64,000 nt of DNA from Galdieria sulphuraria (lineage: Eukaryota; Rhodophyta; Bangiophyceae; Galdieriales; Galdieriaceae). The DNA is taken from positions 103,003-167,002 of the forward strand of contig NW_005178448.1 in NCBI RefSeq assembly GCF_000341285.1, read 5' to 3'. Positions 1 to 10,398 of the stretch are shown piece after piece. The translations under genes and the position numbers were made by a program. A model generated the notes under the pieces. It searched no databases. It was given only the letters and a program-made list of their open reading frames with translations, and was not told where the DNA came from. Within the stretch, counting starts at the first letter, position 1. Each line of letters opens with the position of its first letter.

Positions 1-18
1 TTTCTAGTGTCTTTGCAG

Positions 19-486
19 CTCCGCTTTTAGCCGGCATTCCATTGACACATAAGAATTGGAGTAAAAGTTTGACTATAACAACCGGGCATGACTTGTCACA
101 GCTGGACTTTAAGGTACATGGAAAGACCTTTTCAAAGCAGGTTCACTGTTTTAAATTATGTAAAAGCTATTGGCAAAATCAGAAACATTGGTATTCGTTA
201 TGGCAACGAGAAATTTATCAGAAATTGCACAGAGGCAAGTACAACGGTTTGTTATCTTTTCGGGTGCATTTTGATGGCATTGTTCAGATTAATAGAAAAT
301 GGCAAATCTTCCGATACTCCTGCAGCAGTAATATACAATGCAGGTATGTTTAATCAACAAGAAGTTTTTGGGACTTTGAAGGAATGGGCTTCGAGAGAAC
401 TGAAAGTACAGTTTCAGCCTGGGACTGTAGTTGTTGGCAAAATTGTTGAATACGCTTTTGCAGTACCAATGGATGTTTTTCCATAG
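19..486 (+). CDS. Uroporphyrinogen-III C-methyltransferase (siroheme pathway), 3' part
   Basis: This is the C-terminal part of a SUMT/CobA-type enzyme, which methylates uroporphyrinogen III twice with S-adenosylmethionine to make precorrin-2 for siroheme. The gene runs in from the left edge. An acceptor at 18 opens an exon to about 113; a 121-base intron (114-234) follows; the last exon is 235-486. Spliced, it shows the family landmarks PLLAGIPLTH, TITTGHD, IENGKSSDTPAAVI and the closing VVVGKIVEYA. The family signature YMG appears here as YLFG, a small departure. In algae this step belongs in the plastid, serving nitrite and sulfite reductase cofactors. The N-terminal half lies outside the window, so targeting cannot be judged. 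Confidence 0.75.
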
Positions 487-883
487 TCTTATTTATATTT
501 CAAGTTGGTTTTAATCGTTTGGTCGGAAGAGAGAAAATATTTGGTCCTCTGCTTTCTAAAGTTATCTCTTATTCATATTATTTTGTTTCTGGAAATTTCT
601 GTTCTTCCGAAATCGCAGTATAGGATTTGATAGATCGAGTCTGGGATCAGTTGTTTAGTATTAGCTAATAACGCTCGTTGAGATTCACCAGTTCCTTAAT
701 GCGCTTTAATTTCAGAGTATTTGTCAAACAGCAGTAACATTCGATTCCGGGCAATGGATGTGATGAATATTGAGTTTCTGCTGAGACAACCTGAAGCAAG
801 AGAAGTCGGATATTTCTATTTGATTTCTATTCGATTTGGATGACCCATTGCATTTTAGATTGTGATTTGGGAATCCGTCTTCG
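487..883. other. Non-coding gap between SUMT and COQ9
   Basis: No convincing coding frame or RNA gene is seen on either strand. The gap could hold the 3' UTR of the first gene and the 5' UTR, or a non-coding leader exon, of COQ9. A short run around 745 resembles a tRNA T-loop but no arms pair around it. Confidence 0.5.
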
Positions 884-1588
884 ATGAAGCCTATGCATCC
901 TAAAAAGTTACAGCTTTTACAAAAGAGTCTTGAATATGTACCTGCCTATGGATTTACCAGTGGCGCTGTGAAAAAAGCAGTCGAAGATCTTGGCTTGTCG
1001 CAGGCGGCGAAAGGGTTACTGGAAAGAGGTCTCATAGAGCTGATTGAGTTTCATCATACTGACGCAGACAAAGAGGCTGCAATTTATGCACACCAGATTG
1101 CAAACGAAGATTTGGAGAGCAAAGATGTTATCATCGCCGTTTTGCAAAAGAGATTTCAATTGAGTGGACCTTTTCAGCCTCACTGGTCTAGAGCAATGGC
1201 GTTGGAACACTTACCACAAAATTGGCCTGACGCAACTAAGCGCCTGTTTTATTTTATTGGTGAGCTTTTGCATGCAACAAAAGATAAATCGACAAATGTA
1301 GGTCGTCCTTGCTTTTAGTATTTTCAAAGTTTAACCTCGTTGAAAAAGGGTTCGTGGTATACTAAACGTTTTGCCCTTGCTTCAGTTTATAGAGCTTCGG
1401 AATTGTACTGGGTTTCAGACTCATCTGATAGTCAGAAAATGACAAACTCTTTTATTGCAGAACTGGTAAATAGCTGGAACAAGGCAGATTCAGCTTTGGG
1501 TCTATGGGATGCGAAGGCAAGTGAAATTTGTAGTCTTGGCTTTCGTACTGCAGAAAGTCTATTCCGCTCTGTACGTAGTGGTTTTTAA
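884..1588 (+). CDS. COQ9: Ubiquinone biosynthesis protein COQ9
   Basis: COQ9 is a lipid-binding helical protein that presents coenzyme Q intermediates to COQ7 in the mitochondrial inner-membrane CoQ complex. Two exons, 884-1297 and 1349-1588, flank a 51-base intron in phase 0 and give 217 residues. The diagnostic C-terminal block is intact across the splice: KSTN, then GSWYTKR, then ASVYRASELYWVSD, matching the family pattern DTSTDxxWYTKR...YxxxLxYW. The N-terminal part carries the usual helices (YGFTSGAVKKA, GLLERGLIELIEFH). No obvious presequence precedes the conserved part. An in-frame stop at 863 with no AG between it and the ATG argues that 884 is the real start, unless an upstream exon joins at the AG of AAG at 887-889. 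Confidence 0.85.
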
Positions 1589-2005
1589 AGTCTTCTCAGA
1601 ATTAGACAGCAGTTGCAACTTTGGGTAATATTGACACGATTAGTTGTAATCAACTACACTAGTCCTTGTATCACGGAATGGACTAAACTGATTTAGAAAT
1701 CCATAGTGAACAATTGCAGAAACAATAGCGTAGAGAAGACATGAGAAAGTTTTCATTCTTGTTGTGTAAGAAAATGAGTGGAAATGTTTTACTTTCGGTT
1801 TCCCTCATCATCAAGTCGTTTACTCAAGAACATGGGAATGTTTTGACAGTGAGGATAACAGCTGAGAGTATTTTTTTCTCTTTGATAAAGGCTTGTTTCA
1901 TCGGCACAGAGTCTATTGACGTTTTATTCTTTGATCACAGAGTCGCATAGGAAAAGCTTTCCTACTTATAATCACATAATTTCATCCATTCAAAAAAATT
2001 CCTCA
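1589..2005. other. Gap without a supported gene
   Basis: Only short open frames occur (for example 1741-1950 plus). Their composition is low-complexity and no family resemblance is visible. I see no RNA gene. Confidence 0.4.
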
Positions 2006-2660
2006 CTAGGAGCTAAGAGCTTCACAAGCAGGACCTTGAAATGTTTCTCGCTCAGCCAAAACTCCTACATTCTGGAAAACTTCAATATCTTTACTATCTT
2101 TCGCGGAATCATCGTATAAAATGACCATTCCGTTCATGCACAACTGTCAAATCCTTCCTTGTCAGGATTTTATGCTGTGCAAGGAATATTCATTGAACTC
2201 GAATCTTTGATGATCCACAGAAATACATCTACCATTCTACGAAGTCTATCACCAATTTCTGGACAGCTCTCTCATCAGTGCTTCAGAGATCCTTGGATAC
2301 TGGAACGCTTAGCAAATACAAAAAAAAGAGACAGCAAAGAAGAAATATTCTCTCTCTCTCAAGTGTGCATCTTTGATGCACGCGCTTGAAGGCAAACAAC
2401 CAACCACAACTGATAACAACGCACACCATTCAACATCTTCGCTATAACTTCGGGTGCAATCGTCAGGAACCAACTTTCCCAAGGCCAAAAGACTTTTGCA
2501 AGGTCTCCAAAGAAACCCGTCCTCTTCAAGAAGTTTGCTGAAGTCTCTCAGGTTTCGATGCCTCTGTCCATTTCTCCAGTCGGTTTGATTTTCAACGGCA
2601 ACAAACCCAAAAATTCCGCCAAGAAGTGAATATCAAACTTCTCAAAATAGTAACTAAGGT
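2006..2660 (-). CDS. Doubtful spliced gene of unknown function
   Basis: The minus strand holds protein-like segments that can be joined by splice sites in matching phase. One, ending near 2607, reads KFDIHFLAEFL. It joins across a 69-base GT-AG stretch to 2537-2427, read as ANFLKRTGFFGDLAKVF and then WESWFLTIAPEVIAK. A further block near 2308-2254 reads YPRISEALMRELSRN. A final exon, 2143-2006, contains MVILYDDSAKDSKDIEVF and ends in a stop. The phase between the last two blocks does not agree for the donor I can see. No start codon is evident upstream, where the DNA turns very AT-rich. I recognise no family. It may be a decayed gene or one with exons I missed. Confidence 0.3.
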
Positions 2661-4200
2661 TCTCTCAAAATTTTCGTATTAATGTGAAATAAATGAGTCA
2701 CGTGAAGAAAAAATTTTTTTTGCAATCTCATCTAAAACAACTGCATTCCTAAAAGTCAAGTTCATTACGCTCTCAAAGCAACCACAACAACCTTGAGAAT
2801 TCAATACCAAACAATTTTAAATACGTAAATTTGAATAAAAATATTGGAGCAAAAAACAACAATGGCCCCGTTCTCGCTACAACGTAACCAACAACTCTAA
2901 GACATCTCGCCATATTAAATTTCAAAACTACATTTTCTTAAACAACTCAATAATATGCCTGCAACAAAAAATTAAAAATAGAAATGATCTTAAAAAGTAT
3001 TTGTCAAAAAATCAAGTTCACTAGAAAAAAGAAAAATTTTCATTTCAGTAAAAAATTAATCTGATCAAAAGTTTTGTAACACATTATCAACACAATCTTA
3101 AATTAAAGCCTGCATACAAGGCTACCTTTACGCTTCTTACTTTAAACACTAGAAGACCAGGCTTGTTTTTCAGCAATTGCAAATTAATTTCTTTTTAAAA
3201 GCAGGCATGACCAAAATTTTTTTGTGTTTACATGACAAATAATTAAAAACAATTAATAATATTAGCTTGTTTTATCACAAATTAATATGATCATGTAAAT
3301 TTATAAATATCTTTTTTCTGTCTCCAAAAATAAGCTTGGTTTAATTCTTTAAGTCTTCAATTCATTTATCCCGTTTTTGAAGAAAAATTAACGCTTTTAT
3401 TCAATTATTCTTTGTTGAAAGAAATTATTTGCTTTATTTCATATTAGCAGGTGCTTCGAGAATTCGGTAACTTTGTTGTTGGTATTGAACTCTTTTAGAA
3501 TATGACAAAATATTACCCTATTTATTTCCCTGAAGTTAGCTACGTGAAGCAAATATTTCTTGCTTAAGGATTTATTTATCTTGAAAACTTTTGTTATTTT
3601 TTTTTGTTTGTATTAGTTTAAAAAAATCTCAATACTTTTTGCAAGTATTCCATATATTGGATCAAGTTTGTAATGAATTGCCTGTAAATCGTTTCCTACA
3701 TGGTGAAACAAAAAGAGAATTTCTTTCCTACAGTCCTGTAATTGACTGAATCTCGGTAAATCGTTTTTCATGCTTTTGATAAAAACTTGCTTTTTATGGC
3801 AAATGGAGACTTCGCAACGTTAGAATACATGCATTTAGGAGTTAACTTTCTTTCCTACTAATGAGCTGAACTACTTCGAATAGGCACTTTCTTTTCAATT
3901 TTCCTTTATGCTGTCCTCGCTATCCAAACTTAGTGTTTTCAGAAGACTTGTCTCAGTATTTCTAGTGCTATTCTGTGTCTCACTTATAACAAGTCATGTG
4001 TTCATTGGTATTCGAACCTTTCATAATTTCGTAGGAAATAAAAACAAGAAAGCATTTCCAAGTGGCATTAAATAAACGTCCAAAAGAAGTCAGAGTAACG
4101 AAAGATTCTTCCATTGTGTCGAAGAGTTGTCATGTTCTGGCGACTCGTCAGTAAAATCTTTTGGAGATCACGAAGAAATTAAATTTTCTAAATATAGAAA
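2661..4200. other. AT-rich gene-poor stretch
   Basis: About 1.5 kb of strongly AT-rich sequence with many A and T runs and no open frame of useful length on either strand. I found no tandem repeat unit, inverted terminal repeat, tRNA or other RNA gene. It contrasts with the rest of the window, where gaps are usually tens of bases to a few hundred. Confidence 0.6.
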
Positions 4201-4285
4201 TGTCCGCCGAAATTCCGCAATTCTCAACAGTGTTGTGGCTCCTTAATTTTTTGGAAAAAGTGCGAAAGGATTCCTCCTAGCCGTC

Positions 4286-5542
4286 ATGCGTGGTTTTTCC
4301 TACCGTTTACCCGCTGCTTTCTTAGAAAATGACGTTGTTATGGCTTGGCTACTTGAAGAGGATGTAGAAAAGGGTCTTTCAGCCGAAGTTGTTCGTCAAC
4401 GAATGACTCCCGTGCAGGCAACTTTCGCATACAAATCGATTGAGTCTTGGCACCAAAGAAAAGATATTGTTTTGATCATTCCCAGCCAAACTGTCGGAAA
4501 CTTTGCTTTATGTTATGTAAGGAACTCTCAAATTTTCATTTCATTATTTAACACGAAATAGTGTTATGGTCCACTCAATCAGTCACTTATTGATAAAGGA
4601 AAAGTGGAAATTGCTTGGTGTCGCCTGGTTTTTGACTTGCAAAAGTTTTATCTCCTACAGGTATCTTTTTGTTTTTTGAGCATCTTTTTTCATTATCAAC
4701 CACTTAAAGTTTATCAGATCTGAAGGAAAGATAAGGAGCTGGCTACTGCTTGAGGTATGAAAAATCCACACTTTGAAGATATGGAATTGAACTTTTTTTA
4801 TGGTGTTTAGCATATTTCTACTACCAAAACAATTCAAACGACTACTACTTATTTTGAAGCAGAAAAAAGTCGCAATCATTGTCTTAAGACAGTAACCATT
4901 TCTGTAGAACATAGTTGTGCTCTTTGTCAATTAGCGTCAGACAAGTGTCTTTGTCATTCGAAGCAGTCTGAGAAACGACACGATACTTCCCTTCTGCAGT
5001 CTTCAGTTACTGCGGAACCCTTGAAAGGTCATTTTACCAAGTTGGGCAAGATTTCCTTCTCAGTACCTCCTTTTTCTGGTTCTTTGTTTGAACTCTTGTC
5101 TACGTCTCCAAGTCGTGGATATATTGAAGTTGCGCAGTACAGTATGAAGAAAGGAAATCTTCTTCATTATTCTAAAGCTGAATGTTTTACAAATGTACTT
5201 CCATTGAAACATAAATTGGCAGAATCTTGCTATTTCCAAGCTATAGAGTCTCTGTTGTCAAAGACGAGAGCATATTATCCGAGTATTCCATTGAGTTTTG
5301 AGAAATACGACCATCAAAGGTTTCTAAACAAGACATTGAAGACTTTAGATCATGTGTCTGAACATCCTGGGTTTTCTTCTAATGTTTTGAACAGTCTCAC
5401 TTCTCAGTGGCCTGATAGTCAAGAAGGTCAGAATGATGAGTGTTCAGCAAATGAATGGTTTCTTTCACCTTTTTCTTCTAAATACTCCTTGGATACTTTA
5501 GAAAGTTCAGAGACAAACTTTTCTGATAGATGGGACTTATAA
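4286..5542 (+). CDS. Hypothetical protein, multi-exon
   Basis: Not recognised. The start ATG at 4286 opens MRGFSYRLPAAFLENDV. At least three further exons follow with short introns: donor GTAAGG near 4517, an exon ending in the run KFYLLQ near 4661, a short exon reading RSEGKIRSWLLLE, and a long final exon from about 4811 to 5542. That last exon contains a Cys/His cluster (CALCQ, then CLCH), which could bind a metal, and otherwise polar, serine-rich sequence. No membrane segment or signal peptide is seen. A 26-codon open frame at 4201-4278 lies just upstream and may be a leader ORF. The splice at the first intron is uncertain because TGTTAT is repeated on both sides. Confidence 0.55.
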
Positions 5543-5625
5543 ATTGAGTCTGTATAGTCTATGATAAGCAACGATGTAACGTAAAGTGAATTTTCAATTT
5601 GTTGAGAGTAAAAGAATATTTCTTT

Positions 5626-5745
5626 ATGGATGACAGTGATTGCATCTTTTTGAGAGATTCTTTTCCTGAGAGAAAAGAATCATCGACCTCATCTATTGAC
5701 ATTGCGTTGGAATATTGTTTTGGAAAAGAGGTTGTGACTCGATGA
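5626..5745 (+). other. Upstream ORF (39 codons) overlapping the PAQR start
   Basis: A complete small frame, starting ATG GAT GAC and ending CGA TGA, overlaps the next gene's ATG in the arrangement ATGA (5742-5745). It reads MDDSDCIFLRDSFPERK and onward to KEVVTR, hydrophilic and unlike any family I know. It could be a regulatory uORF in the PAQR leader, or chance. Confidence 0.35.
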
Positions 5746-6986
5746 TGTCTTCATCATCCAACAAAAGCCCACCTACTGAAAACTCTTTCTGGAAGTTGGT
5801 ACATTTTGAAAAAACACCTTATTGGTTACAAGATAATGAATACATTCGTAACTATTATCGAGTACCTATGAGTGTATGGGATAGTCTAAAGAGTGCTTTG
5901 TTTGGACTGCACAACGAAACTATGAATATCTATACTCACTTGATAGGGTTCTTTATTTTTGTTGGCATTACTTGGTTTACTTTGAGTTTCCTTTCTAGTC
6001 TGTTGAAGCAACCACTTTCTTTGGAACAATATATTGTTTCAGGCACCAACCCATCATTGTCTAGTCGCTTGGAAACCTATTCTTTAGACGCTTGGAGTGG
6101 CTTTCTTGGAGTATTGCTTGAAACCAAAAAGTTTTTTCTCGGTTTTCTTCATTTTTCTTGTAGATTAGCTTCTTCAAGTTATTCCTTGAGTGCAGCTTCA
6201 GTAGAAAGATACTGGTCAGCTTTTCAAGATTCCTCTTTATTTTTCAGAAGTTTTCCTTTTACACTTTTGGATGCCAGTTGGAGTCATAAGCTTTCACCAG
6301 ACAGAGACTCTTTTGTATCTCAAGTCTTTTGGAAGGTTATTGATGAACATAAGACCGCATTACTTTTCTTATTGACAGGAGCTTGCGTTTGTCTGTTTTG
6401 TTCTACAATATTTCATATGTTTTTTAATGTTTCTGAAAGTTGCTTTAAGAGTCTTAGTCGTTTGGACTATGCCGGAATTGTATTTTTAACTATGGGTCAT
6501 TCCTTAGTGGGTACTTATTATACTTTGTATTGTATGCCAGAGTTGTCTAGAAGATACAATATTGTCATTTCTATAGCAGGCTTATTGACATTGGGAGTCA
6601 CTTTATATCCGGCATTTGATGCACCTCATAATCGATTGACTCGTGCATTGGTTTTTGTATTATTTGGAACTGTAAGTGGATTGCCTATTCTCCATGCAGG
6701 TTGGCTTCACGGTTTTGGTCATGTGGAATATATGCATCATGCCCAATATATGTTTATCATGGCAACATTTTATCTATTGGGTGCTTTCTTCTTTGTTACT
6801 AGACTACCTGAAAGATGCAGTCCTGGAAAGTTTGATTTGTTTTTCAACAGTCATAATTTGATGCATATTTGTGTATTGATAGCTGCACTGATTCATTGGT
6901 ATGGATGTATGCAGTCGTGCATTTATCGACTTCATCAAGGATGTGCCTTATCTCCCATTTTGTCTCAAACTTTTCTTTCTTCGTAA
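5742..6986 (+). CDS. PAQR family seven-helix membrane protein (adiponectin-receptor/HHP type)
   Basis: PAQR proteins are seven-helix membrane proteins with a zinc site, acting as receptors or ceramidase-like enzymes in fungi, plants and animals. The 414-residue frame has no intron. The N-terminal signature is clear: YIRNYYRVP, SALFGLHNETMNIYTHLIG, then the first membrane helix. Later landmarks are STIFHMFF (first zinc His), LDYAGI, FDAPHNRLTRA, ARxPER-like TRLPERCSPGKFD and NSHNLMHICVLIAALIHWYG with the two final zinc histidines. About 130 residues lie between helix 1 and helix 2, more than in animal ADIPOR. The first ATG in frame is 5742. The 3' end overlaps the convergent RCC1-like gene by 22 bases. 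Confidence 0.85.
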   Translation: MMSSSSNKSPPTENSFWKLVHFEKTPYWLQDNEYIRNYYRVPMSVWDSLKSALFGLHNETMNIYTHLIGFFIFVGITWFTLSFLSSLLKQPLSLEQYIVSGTNPSLSSRLETYSLDAWSGFLGVLLETKKFFLGFLHFSCRLASSSYSLSAASVERYWSAFQDSSLFFRSFPFTLLDASWSHKLSPDRDSFVSQVFWKVIDEHKTALLFLLTGACVCLFCSTIFHMFFNVSESCFKSLSRLDYAGIVFLTMGHSLVGTYYTLYCMPELSRRYNIVISIAGLLTLGVTLYPAFDAPHNRLTRALVFVLFGTVSGLPILHAGWLHGFGHVEYMHHAQYMFIMATFYLLGAFFFVTRLPERCSPGKFDLFFNSHNLMHICVLIAALIHWYGCMQSCIYRLHQGCALSPILSQTFLSS

Positions 6987-8197
6987 TAAATAACTAGATC
7001 ATTTTCAGCTCCTGAAACTATTATTCGTTGTCTTGTTGAATAGGTCCATTGTTTGATTGCAATCCATTTTTCTCTACTAGTAGAGAGATGAGATAGAATA
7101 TGATCTTTCAATCCACTACCATAACCATGTAAACCATTAGGAGTTTGTAATAGGAAATATCTTCTTCCTGCTATTAGGAAAGAATGAGTTGTTAATATGG
7201 ACGAAAAAGGTAGCCATTGGATGGTGATAGGAGGTGATGATGATGATGATGGTGAAGAAGAGTAATGAACGACCAAAGGATGAATGGGTTCTTTACCACT
7301 TATCCATATTTCTCCTTGACAACCAAGAACAGCCAATTGCCAACCACTCAGTGCAATATCTAATGCAGGATGGTCCTCAGAAAATGTATCCAGTCGTTGT
7401 GGTAGTTGAATAGGACAACATAAATGAGTCCCAAGTTGTAGATAAAGATTGTTACCAAATACAATAACTCGGCCATTCTTTAATAACACTGCGCTACTCA
7501 TATCGCAACATGCCACTTTTTGTGCCATCTTGGATGGAATGGCTTCTATTCTTGTCAGTTGATGAGAATATTTGCATTGAATATGTACAGATTGGTCACT
7601 TTGAATCTCCCAACCTATACCCAACTGCCCATAGTCATTGGTTCCCCATCCATATACATCGCCTTCATCAACTATGACTAGAAAATGATCTCGACCCGTT
7701 GCCACACTTTGATAATAACAGATAGTGGAATCCGAAGACCAAGATGACCAATGTTGGAGGCTAGGTGATGAAGACCCGATATTCGATGAAGGAAACACTA
7801 CCAGTTTTGCTCCACCGTCAGCAATCAACACCAATAGATTAGAAGAAGCACTCAAGCTTTGGATATCACAAATATCAGGGTTCACAAGTGGTAACCAAGA
7901 AGAAGAGTGCTGGGACTGGTTTTGAATGGAAGAGGGATAGTCAGTCCAATCTTGCAAAAAGTAAGGACCACGATAAAACAGGTGGCCTTGATTATCCACC
8001 AAAAAGATACTAGACCAAGTAGTTTCCAAGGCTCTAAGTGGAAAGTGAAAGTTTTCTGGGAATGTTAAACAGGTCCAAACCACATTATTCTCATCAACAC
8101 TACTCTTATTGCCATAAGCTGGAGTGTCGTCTTGAAACAAGTTTCGACCACAACGCCAAAGGAAAGCTCTATTCTCTCCGTAGTTTGTACAACTCAT
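6965..8197 (-). CDS. RCC1-like repeat protein
   Basis: A single-exon frame of 410 residues with degenerate RCC1 (beta-propeller) repeats. The best repeat is VYGWGTNDYGQLGIG, with others such as VIVFGNNLYLQLGTH and LHGYGSGLKDH. RCC1 repeats are found in Ran exchange factors and many other regulators, and the low repeat conservation here does not allow a choice. A serine run (SSSPSSSSSPP) sits near residue 320. No transit peptide or membrane segment is visible. The start ATG (8195-8197) gives MSCTNYGENRAFLWRCGRN, itself like the first RCC1 blade. The stop lies inside the end of the PAQR gene on the other strand. Confidence 0.7.
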   Translation of the reverse strand: MSCTNYGENRAFLWRCGRNLFQDDTPAYGNKSSVDENNVVWTCLTFPENFHFPLRALETTWSSIFLVDNQGHLFYRGPYFLQDWTDYPSSIQNQSQHSSSWLPLVNPDICDIQSLSASSNLLVLIADGGAKLVVFPSSNIGSSSPSLQHWSSWSSDSTICYYQSVATGRDHFLVIVDEGDVYGWGTNDYGQLGIGWEIQSDQSVHIQCKYSHQLTRIEAIPSKMAQKVACCDMSSAVLLKNGRVIVFGNNLYLQLGTHLCCPIQLPQRLDTFSEDHPALDIALSGWQLAVLGCQGEIWISGKEPIHPLVVHYSSSPSSSSSPPITIQWLPFSSILTTHSFLIAGRRYFLLQTPNGLHGYGSGLKDHILSHLSTSREKWIAIKQWTYSTRQRIIVSGAENDLVIYYEERKV

Positions 8198-8494
8198 AAG
8201 TTGGTATTGGAACGGAGACAGTACAAAAAAAAGAGAGAGGTGCGCAACTATTGAACAGTTTAACCCTCTCCTATGTGTTATTTTCTACAGGTCCCAAAAG
8301 TTGGCTCTCCTTATTCCAACTCTTAGTGGAAAGAAATTTTCTCAACTTTTCAAATGATAGCTATTCATTCTTTACCATTCAAAACAAGACAGGAATAAGG
8401 ATCTTATTCAAAGCCAAAAGAAATGACGACCATAAATAACATTTCCTTCGGATAACGATTCTAAATTGTCCGGTGGATATTGTTTTTTGTGTGA

Positions 8495-10378
8495 ATGTCG
8501 TATTCGTGTGCTTCGTGTGGTTACATTTCTTCAACTCTAGTTTATACTTGTGGTAAGAGAAAGTTTCAAATACAAGTTGATAAAAGGAATATATATCAAA
8601 AATGGAGACTTCATAAGAATAAAAAGCAAAGTTGGGTGACTCTCTCAACATTGTCTCATTCTTCTGTGGAAGTGAAACCAACATCCCACGAAGCTGAAAG
8701 AAAAGAATATAGTTGGGATAGACAAGCCTGGTTACGTGGTTGGGAAAACCAGGAGAAAGAGATAAATATTGAAATAGACTTGGAGAATAATGAACAAAAT
8801 GGAGTGACTGGTGAATTACCTGTGGATATAAGAGGAACTCTATTTAGAGTGGGTCCTGCTCGATTTCGAGTTGGTTCAGATATCGTTCGTCATCCTTGGG
8901 ATGGAGATGGAATGGTGGCAGCTATCACTTTTGACCAAAAAAAGATATGGTTTCGCAATAGATTTGTGAGGACAAAAGGATACATGAAGGAGTCTGCTGC
9001 AAATAGAATCTTGTTTAGAGGAACTTTTGGAACTCAAATTCCAGGTGGTTGGTTGAAGAATGTATTGAATATCCAAATGAAAAATGTGGCCAATACAAAT
9101 GTGTTACTATGGAATAGAAGACTATGGGCTCTATGGGAAGGTGGACTACCCTATGAACTGGACCCAGGAGTAAGATGTTTCTTATTTCATGTTTTAAGCC
9201 AACTTTTTGTTTGATTATAGAATTTGATAACTTTGGGTGAAAAGAGATTCGATACATCTATCATGTCCAATTTTACAGCGCATCCTAAAATAGAAACGGA
9301 TACCGGACGCTTGATTGGTTTTTCTAGTCAATTGGGTGTTCAAAGTTCTCAACTGACATTTTACGAATGGGATGAAAACTTTACTTTGTTGAGTCAAAGA
9401 AAAGTTCGTATTCCTGGTTTCGGTTTTTATCATGATTTCGCTATCACGCCCCATTATTATATCCTGTTTCAAGGGCCAATCGATTTCACACCTTGGAAAT
9501 TTGTATTAGGGTTATGTTCGGCAGCCGAATGCATGAGCTTCCGAAAGGAGAGACCTGCTAAACTGTTTCTAGTTCCACGTCATTCAAGTGCGCCTGTCAA
9601 AGAACTCCATGTCAAAAGTGGCTTTGTATTTCACTTTGCCAATGCTTTTGAGGAAGAACAAGAGATGAATATCGATGTGGTTCGAGTACCTGATTTGTTC
9701 TTGGGAGGAATCAGTGAAGCAAAGAACAAAAGCGTAGTGGAGCAAATAGACTATGAAAGCCAAGTTCCCCGATCTTGCTTGTATAGATATCGAGTTGATT
9801 TATCAGGCAATGGTAAATGTATTGAAGAGAGTCTTATTTTGGATAGACAAGTTGAATTTCCTATTGTACATCCCAATTGTATTGGAAAACGGCATCATAT
9901 CATTTATGTCGGTATCAATGCAGGTCAACGAGTTTCACCTATTCAAGGAGTTGCAAAGGTTAATCTTGTCGATGGAGCAGTCGATATGTGGATTCCCAAG
10001 CCTTTTGAATTTGCTGTAGAACCTATATTTATTCCTAAAGAAGGATTCTCGTCGAAGAGAGAGTTGAGCTCTGAAGATGAAGGATATCTTATCACTTTGG
10101 TGTATGATGGTAAACGGAACCGCTCTTATTATGCCATTTTAGATGCTCAGCGAGTTCAAAGTAAGTATGATAGTTGAAATTTGAGAGTGCTGTATGACTG
10201 GATGCTTATAGATGGCCCTATTTGTACGATTCAGTTGCCTATTGCCATTCCACATGGACTTCATGGCATGTGGAGTGATGAGCTATTTTCCAAAAAGGAA
10301 GCCAAACAATCAAGTACATATGAAATATTTTATTCCAAGAAGTGGAATACCTTTCAGTCCGATTTTCCAATGCTCTAA
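8495..10378 (+). CDS. Carotenoid cleavage oxygenase (RPE65/CCD family)
   Basis: A non-heme iron dioxygenase that splits carotenoids or related polyenes. Three exons (8495-9169, 9221-10160, 10212-10378) join in phase and give 593 residues. The four iron-binding histidines of the family are visible: NFTAHPKI (about residue 246), FGFYHDFAIT (about 296), SGFVFHFANAFEE (about 366) and IPHGLHGMW near the C-terminus. The early block FRVGPARFRVGS followed by HPWDGDGMVAAITF is also typical. The first 80 residues are basic, Ser/Thr-containing and not conserved, so they may be a targeting peptide. Which substrate it cleaves cannot be told from sequence. It ends 20 bases before the stop of the convergent MogA gene. 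Confidence 0.88.
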
Positions 10379-10398
10379 GAACACAGGGGTTATTGTAG

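Noticed and set aside
730-770. tRNA-like T-loop (TTCGATTCC)
   Set aside because: Flanking bases do not form a T stem and no acceptor or anticodon arm is present.
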